DNA of 64,000 nucleotides from Thermosynechococcus sp. NK55a (GCF_000505665.1 NC_023033.1:2446313-2510312), one strand, 5' to 3'; positions 10,197 to 19,124 are shown, counted from the stretch's first letter. Notes: generated from the sequence alone by a model not told the origin. Translations and numbers: made by a program.

Positions 10197-11243
10197 TTAC
10201 ACCTGTGTCACGGTTGGTTGGGCAGGGGTTTGCTGGATAAAGGATTCTACGAGGGCAACGTTCTCAGGACTGCCAACAATCAGCGGTGTACGCATGTGCA
10301 GATGATCGGGCACAACATCCAGAAGCGGTTGGGTACCGGTACTGGCTTTACCCCCTGCTTGTTCCACCAGGAAGGCAATTGGAGCCGCTTCGTAGAGGAG
10401 CCGCAACTTACCAGCGGGGTTCTTTTGGGTGCCGGGATAGAGAAAGACGCCCCCCTGCATGAGAATGCGGTGAATATCAGCAACAAGGGCACCACTATAG
10501 CGGGCGCTATAGCCGGGCTGACGATGCACATGGCGGACGTAGTTACGAATCGGTTCTTCCCATGCCCAGAAGTTGCCTTCGTTCACACTGTAAATGGCAC
10601 CACTGGCAGGAATTTGCAGGTTCTCGATCGCCAGAATAAACTCACCGAGGCTGGGGTCAAGGACAAAGACATGGGTACCCTTGCCCAGGGAATAGACCAG
10701 CATCGTGCTGGGGCCATAGAGAATATAGCCAGCGGCAATTTGCCTGTGGCCATCTTGCAGGAGATCGGCAGCGGTACCGTCTAGATCGGTACCTTCCTGC
10801 TGGCGAATCGCAAAAATCGATCCCACATTGAGGTTGATATCCACATTGGAGGAACCATCGAGGGGATCGTACAGGAGAGTGTAGCGGCCAATGGGACAAT
10901 TTTCGGGAATGTAGTACGGCTTCTGCATTTCCTCGGAGGCAAGGCGACATACCAAGCCACTCTGCTTGAAGGCGGCAATAAAGACCTCGTTGGCATAGAC
11001 ATCCATTTTTTTGACATCTTCCCCTTGGATATTTACAGCTCCCGTAAAGCCCAACACCCCCTCCATCAGACCCGCTCGACTCAAACGGCGGGCAATGAGC
11101 TTGCCAGCAAGGGCAATGCGATTCATCAGGGCACTTAGATCTTGGGCAGCAGCATCAAAGCTTTGGAGTTGCTGGAGAACGTGGCGAGATAGGGTCAAAC
11201 AATCCCGATCGAGGGCCTGTTCGTGGGCTGCGTAGTCGGTCAT
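10197..11243 (-). CDS. fbp: fructose-1,6-bisphosphatase, class I
   Basis: The enzyme hydrolyses fructose-1,6-bisphosphate in gluconeogenesis and the Calvin cycle. The product has 348 residues, with the metal and phosphate motif DPLDGSSN at 126-133. The N-terminal segment [20 protein letters not shown] is typical of cyanobacterial class I enzymes. It is followed 3 nt later by zwf and then opcA, the conserved cyanobacterial order. Cyanobacteria also carry a bifunctional class II FBPase/SBPase, so this is probably the minor or dark-active isoform. Confidence 0.96.
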   Translation of the reverse strand: MTDYAAHEQALDRDCLTLSRHVLQQLQSFDAAAQDLSALMNRIALAGKLIARRLSRAGLMEGVLGFTGAVNIQGEDVKKMDVYANEVFIAAFKQSGLVCRLASEEMQKPYYIPENCPIGRYTLLYDPLDGSSNVDINLNVGSIFAIRQQEGTDLDGTAADLLQDGHRQIAAGYILYGPSTMLVYSLGKGTHVFVLDPSLGEFILAIENLQIPASGAIYSVNEGNFWAWEEPIRNYVRHVHRQPGYSARYSGALVADIHRILMQGGVFLYPGTQKNPAGKLRLLYEAAPIAFLVEQAGGKASTGTQPLLDVVPDHLHMRTPLIVGSPENVALVESFIQQTPAQPTVTQV

Positions 11244-11320
11244 TGCCCCTCCCTAGTGAGGATGTCTCTAGCCTCGATCCTAAACCGTCTCTGTTCAGAA
11301 GTGGTGAGTCTTTAGATCAA

Positions 11321-12331
11321 CTAAAGATTCCAAGGAACACTGCTGGTGCTGATCCGGTGTATACCGGCAGCGGCAAACTCGGCAAAGGCTGCATTGGCAG
11401 CTTCACTAAAGTCCACGACCCCCGGCACCACCACAGGGGACATACAATCCTCAAGGAGGTAGACTCGTTGAGCCAGTTGGGCATCTCGCTGTTGAATTTC
11501 CCTGAGCAGGTCGGCCACTGTCCAAGCAACACAGTGACTTTTGGCCTGACCGGCAATGATCAGGCGATCGCCCGCCAGCAGATGCTCAATCAAGGCCCTA
11601 TTCACCGCCCCGAGGGGACGTCCTTGGGGGTCATGGCTGACCTCTGGACGCAGCACCGAGTAATTTTCCGTCAGGGGATGGCTACCTTTGAGTTCGATGC
11701 GGGTTTGCTGCTGTCGCGCCACGGTGTGAAAGAAACAGGCTTCCTCCACAGCAGACACAAGGGCATGACCAATCCCCCCCAGCATCGAGTGGTAGGGCCA
11801 AATCGTCAGCGGAAACCTCCCCTTGGCAGCTAACTGTGCCACATAGTGCCGGGCATAGGTCTGAAGACTCGCCAGATCTCCTAGGGGCAATGAAGACAGC
11901 AGGTGGGGATTGGGTTGCCAATATCCCTCCTCAACGTCTTGGAGCGTGATGGTGGTTAAAGGTAGTGGATGCTCACCGGCAGGGTTAACCCAAAAGAGGG
12001 GATGGAAAATTTGACTTGCAGTGTGGGTATCAAGGGTAACAATGATCTCGCTAATCTGGGCAAGATGGGTGTAAATGAAGCGGCATAGGCGTTGATTATC
12101 CGCAACTGCACCAGGGACAAATAGCTCAAACTCTGGTAAGCAAAACGTGTTTTGGACATCAGTGAGCAAGAGAATCGTCCGCTGTGGATCGTCACTCGCG
12201 GGCGGAATCTGGTAGTGCTGTGCCCATTGGCGCGCCTGTGCTGCCCGTTCTTGGTAGGGGACACGCCACACCTCAGCGACCTTAGCAGGATTAAAGAAAT
12301 CAGGAATAGGCAGTGCTGTTGCCGTGGCCAT
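11321..12331 (-). CDS. isochorismatase-family cysteine hydrolase
   Basis: The product has 336 residues with an isochorismatase/nicotinamidase fold. Family features are LLTDVQNTFCLPEFELF (general acid Asp), a central Lys region, and AGQAKSHCVAWTVADLL, which carries the nucleophilic Cys after the cis-peptide-type motif. It is longer than typical nicotinamidases (about 180-220) because of an N-terminal extension of about 55 residues and internal insertions. The closest functional guess is a nicotinamidase-like amide hydrolase, but the substrate cannot be read from sequence. It lies 77 nt upstream of fbp on the same strand. Confidence 0.8.
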   Translation of the reverse strand: MATATALPIPDFFNPAKVAEVWRVPYQERAAQARQWAQHYQIPPASDDPQRTILLLTDVQNTFCLPEFELFVPGAVADNQRLCRFIYTHLAQISEIIVTLDTHTASQIFHPLFWVNPAGEHPLPLTTITLQDVEEGYWQPNPHLLSSLPLGDLASLQTYARHYVAQLAAKGRFPLTIWPYHSMLGGIGHALVSAVEEACFFHTVARQQQTRIELKGSHPLTENYSVLRPEVSHDPQGRPLGAVNRALIEHLLAGDRLIIAGQAKSHCVAWTVADLLREIQQRDAQLAQRVYLLEDCMSPVVVPGVVDFSEAANAAFAEFAAAGIHRISTSSVPWNL

Positions 12332-12497
12332 GGCTCCCTCCTATAGGGGGTAGGCGAAGAAATTGTAGTCAAGAATACAAATGTTAATTTTTAATAAACT
12401 ACCCATCATATCAGCAATTATACGGATGAGCAACCATTGGTAACGTCTATAAAATTTACGATCAAAGTCTAATCTATCTTCCCTAGGAGAACCCATA

Positions 12498-13106
12498 ATG
12501 TTGGTGCGCACGCTCAATAGTGTTTTAGAGCAACATATTGCCGGAGTGCCGGGCGTGTTAGCCGTGTTAATTGGCCGCATGACCGATGGGGCAACCATTG
12601 CCGAAATTAACTACAGTGGCACTTACTTTGAAAATGCCTCCCTCAGTTCTTTGGGAGCCTATGCCAGCGATCTGCTGCGAGCGAATAACCGCGTGTGTCA
12701 AGTGATGGATCCTGCCTCAGAGGCGGACTATTTGCTAGCGGGTTCGGCAGAGGTGCGGCTGGTGATTAAAGCCTTCAGCAAAACTCCCTACTTTGTACTG
12801 TTTCTCACGAAGGCGAGCACTAACCTGAAGCTGGTGTTTGAGCGCATTAAGGCTATCTTGGCCGATGGAAAACCCCTGCTGCCGCCGGTACAGGACAACG
12901 CTAGCTCGGTTGCCCAACTGCTGCTCAGCTATGCCCGTCGCTATGCTCCGGATCCCCACTTTGTGACGCTGCGGCTGTCGTTGAAAACGGGCTTGCACCG
13001 CGAGCGACTGGAAAAAGGCCAATTGGATGAGCGGGAAGTACGCATTCTCTACAAAGCGGTAGCCGATCTCGTGGGTATGGAACGTCTCCCTGTGCCGTCT
13101 CCCTAA
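12498..13106 (+). CDS. protein with a roadblock/LC7-like N-terminal region
   Basis: The product has 202 residues. The first 120 or so (LNSVLEQHIAGVPGVLAVLI, and later KAFSKTPYFVLFLTKASTNL) have the spacing of Roadblock/LC7 domains: a helix, PGV followed by a strand, a middle helix, and a strand followed by an N-L helix. In bacteria these commonly partner with small GTPases or sensory systems. The C-terminal 70 residues are helical and unassigned. The start is supported by CTAGGAGAA about 7 nt before the ATG. It is the first gene of a plus-strand run reaching 16138. The fold assignment is by pattern only. Confidence 0.55.
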   Translation: MLVRTLNSVLEQHIAGVPGVLAVLIGRMTDGATIAEINYSGTYFENASLSSLGAYASDLLRANNRVCQVMDPASEADYLLAGSAEVRLVIKAFSKTPYFVLFLTKASTNLKLVFERIKAILADGKPLLPPVQDNASSVAQLLLSYARRYAPDPHFVTLRLSLKTGLHRERLEKGQLDEREVRILYKAVADLVGMERLPVPSP

Positions 13107-13154
13107 TGCTGTTCTATTTTCTCCAATGAGAAACCCCAGAAAGGATTTGTGCCT

Positions 13155-14396
13155 ATGTTTGAGCGTCTGCGCATTGATCGCCCGCGGAAGCTGGTGGCGT
13201 TTTTTAACGAGCCAGTGATTTTCCACTGCCACCACTACAATCTATTTCTTCAACAAACCATTGAGGATCCTGACTGGATTGATGGGGTCAGTATCCTGCG
13301 GACCTCAGCCCAAGAGATTTTCTATAGCTTACTTGCCAATGCCTTTAATACGTTGGCAGTGCAAACACCAGCGGAATGCCTTGCCACTGCCGCAGAAATC
13401 TTTAGGTTTTTGGGGTTTGGCTGTCTCAACTTTGAGGTAACAGAGAAAGGGGGGCAAGTGGAGTTGACCCACTCCCACTATGCTGAGGCTTGGTTAGGGA
13501 AATATGGCGAGCAGGTGAACCGCACAAAACCAATGGATCACTTGGCGGTGGGCTATGTGGCGGCCGCTTTAGATGCCACCTTTGCCGAATTGGGCACCTA
13601 CGTGGCCGAAGAAACCAGTTGTATGGCGGTGACGCGGCAGGATCACTGCCTGATCCAGGTGGCCAAAGCACCGGTGCGCCGTTCCCTAACGCCGAGTCCG
13701 CAAATGGGCAAGCTAATTGATCAACCTGTCCTGCTGCCGAAAGGGGAAACCAGCGTGGACTATGATGCGGTGAATGAAGCCCTCTGGGGGCTGCCCCTTG
13801 AAGGGGATGGGAATGGCCAAATTCGGGCGTTTAATGTGCTGCTGACGCGGATGCCTGCCAACTACTACAACCGCATTCAGTACCGTTTCCTTGATGAGCT
13901 ACAAAAGGTTCACCCGGAGCTTTTAGAGGTGGGACAGGCCTTGATTCGTGAATCGGGTCATGTTTGTGTCTTTTACACCTTTGGCAATATCATGGAGTCG
14001 GTGGAGTGGGAAACGGTGGTTGGCCCCATGCTGAAGACCGACACCGATTGGATTCACGGCGGCTATGCCGTTGCCAGTAGCTTGGGATGGGGCCGTTGGC
14101 AAGCCCTAGAAGTGGTCCGGAACGAATCCTGTCGAGTGGCCATTGATGGTAACTACGAAACCAACTACTTCTTGGCCTCCTATCCCCATGCTGTCCAACC
14201 GGCCTGCTATTTTGCCCAAGGGGCGGTCCCTGCAATGATGAACATTGTCTATAACGGCCGCATTCAACAGAAACCCGTCTTGGATGAGGCTTTTTACAAT
14301 CGTCTCTTTCAGCGGGGCGGTGTCTTTCAGGGGGTGGAGGTGAAGGCACGGGAAAAAGGTGATCCTTGGTGTGAATTTTATGCCCAACGCCTATAG
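13155..14396 (+). CDS. putative sensor protein with two V4R-like domains
   Basis: The product has 413 residues from the ATG at 13155 (a GTG two codons upstream is also in frame). Two similar halves can be seen, each with a helical part, an L-G-F/G strand and a Cys-containing end (EETSCMAV near residue 155, VVRNESCRVAI near 325). The block HYAEAWLGKYGEQVN plus DHLAVGYVAAAL resembles the 4-vinyl-reductase (V4R) small-molecule-binding fold. No catalytic motif is evident. The gene sits 42 nt after the roadblock-like gene and 14 nt before the next, so it is presumably one operon. Function is unknown, and a ligand or metal sensor is the best inference. Confidence 0.5.
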   Translation: MFERLRIDRPRKLVAFFNEPVIFHCHHYNLFLQQTIEDPDWIDGVSILRTSAQEIFYSLLANAFNTLAVQTPAECLATAAEIFRFLGFGCLNFEVTEKGGQVELTHSHYAEAWLGKYGEQVNRTKPMDHLAVGYVAAALDATFAELGTYVAEETSCMAVTRQDHCLIQVAKAPVRRSLTPSPQMGKLIDQPVLLPKGETSVDYDAVNEALWGLPLEGDGNGQIRAFNVLLTRMPANYYNRIQYRFLDELQKVHPELLEVGQALIRESGHVCVFYTFGNIMESVEWETVVGPMLKTDTDWIHGGYAVASSLGWGRWQALEVVRNESCRVAIDGNYETNYFLASYPHAVQPACYFAQGAVPAMMNIVYNGRIQQKPVLDEAFYNRLFQRGGVFQGVEVKAREKGDPWCEFYAQRL

Positions 14397-14410
14397 GTTA
14401 GTTCTAAGGG

Positions 14411-14707
14411 ATGCCGATTCAACTTTCTAAACGCCGCGAATGTGGCGGCACATGGGTGGTTGATCTGGATTTGGGGCGATCGCCCACCGATGCGGAACTT
14501 ACGTCCCTTGCCCAACGCTATGGTGGTCGCTGTCGCCAGTTTCAACAGTTGATCTGGTTAGATTTGCCCAGCGGTCGGATTACGGCCTCACTGCGGCTGT
14601 CGCGTCTGACGATTCGCCTTGGGGATAAGACCCTAGAAGCAGCCATTATTGCAGACCTGCAGCAGCTTGCTGAGGATGCCGTGGCAGCTTGTGGAATCGA
14701 TGTTTAG
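14411..14707 (+). CDS. small protein of unknown function
   Basis: This 98-residue soluble protein starts with MPIQLSKRRECGGTWVV and ends with a helix (ADLQQLAEDAVAACGID). It is rich in beta-forming segments, with no transmembrane segment or known motif. It lies 14 nt after the V4R-like gene and 8 nt before the LivM-like permease, so it belongs to the same transcript. Its frame has normal codon use for the window. Confidence 0.6.
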   Translation: MPIQLSKRRECGGTWVVDLDLGRSPTDAELTSLAQRYGGRCRQFQQLIWLDLPSGRITASLRLSRLTIRLGDKTLEAAIIADLQQLAEDAVAACGIDV

Positions 14708-14715
14708 CGCTGGTT

Positions 14716-15660
14716 ATGGCGGGCTGGCTGGGCACATACGATTTCTTGCTGGTTTCGATGACCCTGGGGGCGATGCTGGCACTATCGCTCTATTTGCCCT
14801 TAATGAGTGGCCAACTCTCCCTTGCCAGTCCAGCTTTTTATGCCATTGGTGGCTATATTGCTGCTTTGCTTTCCACCCGTGTTTTTACAGGACTGAACCC
14901 CTATCCGGTGCCCTTGGTGCTGGGGGAAATGGTTTTGGCGGCTCTTGTCTGTGGTCTGGTGGGATGGGGCTTGGGGGTACCAGTACTGCGGTTACGGGGC
15001 ATTTATTTTGCCATTGCGACAATCGCTTTTTCTGAGGTGCTGCGGGTGTTGGCACTCAATTTGGAGGTTACCGGGGGGGCGGTCGGTATCTTTGGGATTC
15101 CCCAACCCTTTAGTACGCCCTTGGGCTATCTGTGGCTGACGCTGCCCTTGCTGATCATGGTGGCGATCGCCATCGGTCATTTGGAACAGACCCGTGCTGG
15201 CAAGGCAATGCAGGCCATTCGTAGCGATGAATTGGTGGCACAGACCTTGGGCATTGATACCACTCACTACAAGGTTTTGGGCTTTGTCTTGGGGGCTATT
15301 CTGGCGGGGGTGGCTGGGGTTTTGGCTGCTCATCTCTTGAATACTTGGAATCCCCGTCAGGGCACGTTTGATACCGGGGTGCTGGCACTGACGGCAGTGC
15401 TGATAGGGGGCAATCGGACATTCGTGGGGCCGATCGCTGGCGGTATACTCTTTACGGCCTTACCAGAACTCCTACGGAGCCTTGCCGATCAAGCCTATTT
15501 GCCACCACCAGTGGCCACTTTTTGCCGCGATGGGCGTCTTATGCTCTATGGCTTGCTGATTATCCTTGGCACGCGGTTTTTTCCGAGGGGCTTGTGCCAG
15601 CCTCTCCGCTGGCGATCGCTCTGGAGCATCCTATTGGGTCATCAAACACGGAAAATGTAG
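14716..15660 (+). CDS. LivM-type branched-chain amino acid ABC transporter permease
   Basis: The product has 314 residues from the ATG at 14716. An in-frame GTG at 14689 lies inside the previous gene and is less likely. Eight to nine hydrophobic segments are visible. The LivM-family block GHLEQTRAGKAMQAIRSDEL is followed by AQTLGIDTTHYKVLGFVLGA, the permease loop that docks the ATPase. PxLRLRGIYFAIATIAFSE-type residues are also present. In known systems LivM pairs with LivH, LivF, LivG and a binding protein, but none is adjacent here. The neighbours are sensor-like and kinase-like genes, so the substrate is uncertain (neutral amino acids or urea in cyanobacteria). Confidence 0.8.
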   Translation: MAGWLGTYDFLLVSMTLGAMLALSLYLPLMSGQLSLASPAFYAIGGYIAALLSTRVFTGLNPYPVPLVLGEMVLAALVCGLVGWGLGVPVLRLRGIYFAIATIAFSEVLRVLALNLEVTGGAVGIFGIPQPFSTPLGYLWLTLPLLIMVAIAIGHLEQTRAGKAMQAIRSDELVAQTLGIDTTHYKVLGFVLGAILAGVAGVLAAHLLNTWNPRQGTFDTGVLALTAVLIGGNRTFVGPIAGGILFTALPELLRSLADQAYLPPPVATFCRDGRLMLYGLLIILGTRFFPRGLCQPLRWRSLWSILLGHQTRKM

Positions 15661-15700
15661 CTAGTCTTGACCTCGCCGCTGCTGCGCTACAACTGCACCT

Positions 15701-16138
15701 ATGACCTTTCCCCGCGTGACTGTTTCCCTGACCTTGCCCAGTGACTTGACCCAGCTGGAGGCACTATTGGCATGGTTTAATCAGTACCGCCCGCCCACGC
15801 TGCCCCTTGAGGAGTGGTTGAAATTGGAACTGGCGCTTGCAGAGGGGTTTACCAACGCCGTTCGCCATGCCCATCGCGATCGCCCCCCGGAGACGCCGAT
15901 TCGCATTGATCTGTGCATCGCCGAGACCCACATTGAATTGCGCATTTGGGATCGGGGTGACCCCTTTGACCTGGGGGCAAAGTTGCAAACGCTGCCGCCG
16001 CAAATTTCCACTGATGCCGAAGGAGGACGGGGTCTACGCCTTTTGGCAACGATCATGGATGAATTGGCCTATCAAGCCATAGAGGAGGGTGGCAACTGTT
16101 TGATTCTGCGCAAAACCGTGAAGCCGACCCCCCAATAA
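15701..16138 (+). CDS. anti-sigma-factor-type serine/threonine kinase (RsbW-like ATPase)
   Basis: This 145-residue single-domain protein of the GHKL ATPase superfamily has an N-box EGFTNAVRHAH, a G1 box IWDRGDPFDL and a G2 box EGGRGLRLL, in the order and spacing of RsbW/SpoIIAB. These proteins bind sigma factors or phosphorylate STAS-domain antagonists. Neither partner is encoded nearby. The gene is 40 nt beyond the permease and probably ends the operon. It is convergent with the FAD-domain gene, whose stop is 2 nt away. Confidence 0.85.
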   Translation: MTFPRVTVSLTLPSDLTQLEALLAWFNQYRPPTLPLEEWLKLELALAEGFTNAVRHAHRDRPPETPIRIDLCIAETHIELRIWDRGDPFDLGAKLQTLPPQISTDAEGGRGLRLLATIMDELAYQAIEEGGNCLILRKTVKPTPQ

Positions 16139-16140
16139 CT

Positions 16141-16968
16141 CTATTCCTTGTGGGGAAAAAGGCGGGCTGCCAATTCCTCGTAGGTGGCATCAAAGGGACA
16201 GCGATCGCTCCTTGGGCACTGCCGACAGTATTTGCCATCGCTATAGCGTTCCAGGTTTTGGCGGTTAAAAAAGTAGGGCTTGTGGCTAAAGGTACTGGCG
16301 ACCCACTGCCATGAGAGGTTATTACTTGCCGGATCGCCATCGAGCAAGTGCTGCAGAAACCAAGCGGCGCCCGCCTGCCAGCGCACCCGACACCAATGCA
16401 CCACATAGGCAGCCAACCAGAGGCGAACATGGTTGTGCAAGTAGCCGGTTCGTTGCAGGTCGTAACTAAAGGCATCCATACAGGCTAGCCCCGTTGCCGC
16501 AGCGATGAGAGCAGGGGGCAATTGCGCTTGATAGTCGGTTGCCTGCCAGCCCGTCTTGTAGGGTTCAATGTCCTGCCACAGGCGATCGCCCCAATGGGCA
16601 TAGAGGCGCTGCCAATAGTCTCGCCACGCCAATTGTTGCAATAGCGCCTCCGCTTGAGAGGGGTCATCTACCGATTGCCGTACGCGATCGCGCACCGCCG
16701 CTAAACTGATTACCCCATGGCGCAAATAGGCCGAAAGGCCCGTCACTGCCCCCGTTAAAAAGTTGCGACTTTTGCCATAGCGTAGGGGCTGAATTTTGGC
16801 CAAACGCTCTTGGGCTGCTCCTAAGCCACCATAGGTTTCACTAACCGTGTCATCTTCCCCCACGACATCGGCAAACACTTGGCGCAGATAAGGCACATAG
16901 GCATCACGGTTTCCCAACCGTCGCTCCACGGCAGCCGCCGCAAGAAGGTCTTTGGCAGAATGAGTCAT
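16141..16968 (-). CDS. photolyase/cryptochrome FAD-binding domain protein lacking the antenna domain
   Basis: The product has 275 residues starting at the ATG MTHSAKDLL. It corresponds to only the C-terminal all-helical FAD domain of photolyases: GLSAYLRHGVISLAAV, LAWRDYWQRLY, GLACMDAFSYDLQRTGYLHN and LLDGDPASNNLSWQW match the FAD and adenine-binding blocks. The N-terminal alpha/beta domain that holds the antenna chromophore is absent. The upstream frame belongs to the KaiB-domain gene. The C-terminus carries three clustered cysteines (KYCRQCPRSDRCPF). Light sensing or a redox role is inferred, because DNA repair cannot be assumed for a half-length protein. It begins 4 nt after the KaiB-domain gene. 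Confidence 0.85.
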   Translation of the reverse strand: MTHSAKDLLAAAAVERRLGNRDAYVPYLRQVFADVVGEDDTVSETYGGLGAAQERLAKIQPLRYGKSRNFLTGAVTGLSAYLRHGVISLAAVRDRVRQSVDDPSQAEALLQQLAWRDYWQRLYAHWGDRLWQDIEPYKTGWQATDYQAQLPPALIAAATGLACMDAFSYDLQRTGYLHNHVRLWLAAYVVHWCRVRWQAGAAWFLQHLLDGDPASNNLSWQWVASTFSHKPYFFNRQNLERYSDGKYCRQCPRSDRCPFDATYEELAARLFPHKE

Positions 16969-16972
16969 CGGT

Positions 16973-17701
16973 CTAAGGGCTGAGCAAACGTTCCAGGCGA
17001 TAGCGATTATCCAAGCGTCCCACAAGGCGGCGCACTGGTCGGGGATACACCCGCACCAATGTTGGCGTGGCTTGGACTTGATCCTCCTCCGCCAGATCTG
17101 GTTGCTTAGTGACATCCACCACTTTGAGCGTGTAGGGCACCTTAAGGGAGCAACTGAGCAAATCATGGAGGTTTTTGAGGGCAACCTCAGCCGCATGGGT
17201 TTCGCCGCGCACATAGAGGCGAAAGATATAGCGATCGGGTTGCGAAGGACGCGGTGCAAAACTGCTCGGGGGCGTGGCTTCCTGCAAATCATAGATCAGT
17301 TGGTGGTGCTCCCACAGTTGCGGAAAGCTGCTGCGGTAGGCCTCTAGGGCTTGGGCATCGCAGGGATGCTGCGGATCCTGTATCAACTGCCACGGCAACG
17401 TGGGCTGATGAGCAGGGGCAAAGAGGGCATTCAATAGGGGACGATGGGGCCATGCCAAAGGATAAACCTCCGCCGCCACCCGCAGGCAGTGCTGTTCTTC
17501 ATCAAACCAGTAATCGACGGCCGCCGTATAACAGGGAGAGAGAAAAAGGGGCGGCTCCTCTAAATCCAAGAGTTGTTGCAGGGCTTGACAGAGTGACTGA
17601 TGCCAATGTCCCTGCTTTGATGGGTCACGGCAAAAGACCACATCCTCCCCCGGCGTAAAGAGCGCCAACCCCTTGTATAGGATAGGCTTGAGGCCAACCA
17701 T
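16973..17701 (-). CDS. protein with a C-terminal KaiB (thioredoxin-fold clock) domain
   Basis: The product has 242 residues from the ATG MVGLKPILYKG. The last 85 residues match KaiB: YIFRLYVRGETHAAEVALKN, then DVTKQPDLAEEDQVQATPTL, then VYPRPVRRLVGRLDNR. The LAEED...ATPTL...P-PVRR-G-L-NR pattern is the KaiB core rather than the SasA variant. The N-terminal 155 residues are an unassigned domain with several Trp, His and Cys residues. Canonical KaiB is about 100 residues and encoded with kaiA and kaiC, which are not here. The gene lies between a pilT-type gene (4 nt) and the FAD-domain gene (4 nt). A function is not established, and it may be a KaiB paralogue recruited as a binding module. Confidence 0.85.
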   Translation of the reverse strand: MVGLKPILYKGLALFTPGEDVVFCRDPSKQGHWHQSLCQALQQLLDLEEPPLFLSPCYTAAVDYWFDEEQHCLRVAAEVYPLAWPHRPLLNALFAPAHQPTLPWQLIQDPQHPCDAQALEAYRSSFPQLWEHHQLIYDLQEATPPSSFAPRPSQPDRYIFRLYVRGETHAAEVALKNLHDLLSCSLKVPYTLKVVDVTKQPDLAEEDQVQATPTLVRVYPRPVRRLVGRLDNRYRLERLLSP

Positions 17702-17705
17702 TGCC

Positions 17706-19042
17706 CTAGATACGTCCCCGCAGAATTTGCGCCATTTCGTTGGGTTTGGGGGAGTTTTCGATGGCGGTTTCTTCGTCAATGCGCCCTGCCTCATAGAGTT
17801 CGTAGAGGCACTGGTTCATCGTGCACATACCGTCGTAGGTACACTGAGGAATAATCGCCTCAATTTCCTCCACTTCACCCCGCAAAATGTAGTCCTTGAT
17901 GGCATCGGTGTTGATCATGATCTCGTGAATGGCCGCCCGCTTGCCATCCGTGGTGCGCACAAGGGCTTGGGCAATCACCGCCACCAGGGATTCCGCCACC
18001 TGCATCCGCATCGGCCCTTGTTCATCGGGGTTGTAGAGGTTGAGGATGCGCTCAATCGTTTTCACGGCACTGTTGGTGTGCAGGGTACCAAAGACCAGGT
18101 GACCGGTTTGGGCGGCTTTGAGGGCGGTATTCACTGTCTCGCGATCGCGCATCTCGCCAATGAGAATAATGTCGGGGTCTTCCCGCAGGGAGGCCTTGAG
18201 GGCATTGTCAAATTTAAGGGTATGGATGCCCACCTCCCGCTGGCGGATGAGGGAACGGCGGCTTTGGTGCACAAACTCAATCGGGTCTTCAATGGAGATA
18301 ATGTGCTTTTGCATTTCAGTGTTGATGTAGTCCACCATGGCCGCCAGAGTTGTGGACTTCCCAGAACCCGTTGGTCCTGTCACCAGAATCAGACCCTTGT
18401 GGTAGTGGCACAGATCCTTAAAGACGGGCGGCAAATTCAACTGCTCTAGGGTCAGAATCTTCACGGGAATTAGCCGCAGCACCATGGCGGGTCCTTTTAG
18501 GGCGACAAAGATGTTGATCCGTACCCGACACAGTCCTTCATACTGGTAGGCGCCGTCGTATTCCAGGTGGGTGCGAAACTGCTCGATTTGTTGGGGGGTG
18601 AGCAGTTCATTGAGCCAGTAGTTAAAAGTTTCTTCGTCAGTAACGGGATAGTTAGTAATCTCTAAACGTCCGCGATCGCGAAAGCGTGGCGCTTCGCCAA
18701 CTCCCACATGAATATCGGAGTAGCCGTGCTCAAAGGCCTCCCGCACCAGTTGCTCCATCGTGGGGCCAGAAATGCGAGCAGCCGGTGTCGGCATCGGTTG
18801 GGTTGCCACCACCTGTTGGGGCATTGCCGGCTGCGGCGGCATGGGGCGTGGGGGCATCCCCGGTTGGGCGGGTATGGGACGGGGAGGCATCCCTTGGGGA
18901 GGCGGGGGGGTGCAGGACGGGGGGGCGCCATTCCCGGTTGGGGGGGCAGCGGCGGAACAGCCGCACCCATTGGCGGACGGGGGGGCACCGGGGGTGAATT
19001 GGGAACACGGGGCGGTGGCGGAGGACTTTGGGGATTAGTCAT
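17706..19042 (-). CDS. PilT-type type IV pilus ATPase with proline-rich N-terminus (frameshift in the sequence as given)
   Basis: The core is a hexameric retraction-type ATPase: EQLVREAFEHGYSDIHVGVG (N-terminal domain), Walker A GPTGSGKST, Asp box SIEDPIEFVHQ, Walker B IILIGEMRDRETV and His box GHLVFGTLHTN. The canonical AIRNLIRE retraction motif is replaced by AIKDYILRGE, as in divergent cyanobacterial PilT2-like proteins. The N-terminus starts at MTNPQSPPPPPRVP and is Pro-rich. The frame slips at a C7 run (plus-strand G run 18904-18910, about residue 45). Adding one C joins RPAPP to PPQGMPPRP, giving about 445 residues. A shorter in-frame start at 18890 exists but would lose the Pro-rich lead. 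It is followed 4 nt later by the KaiB-domain gene. Confidence 0.9.
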
Positions 19043-19124
19043 AGGGAGACTCGTTAGAGGGCTAGGAATGGATCAGGTATTTCCAGTGTGCCACTGTTTT
19101 AGCAAAACCATAGGCTCGTTAGCC

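Noticed and set aside
14689-14715. GTG start for the LivM-like permease inside the previous gene
   Set aside because: The ATG at 14716 just after the upstream stop matches the family start and avoids a 19-nt overlap.
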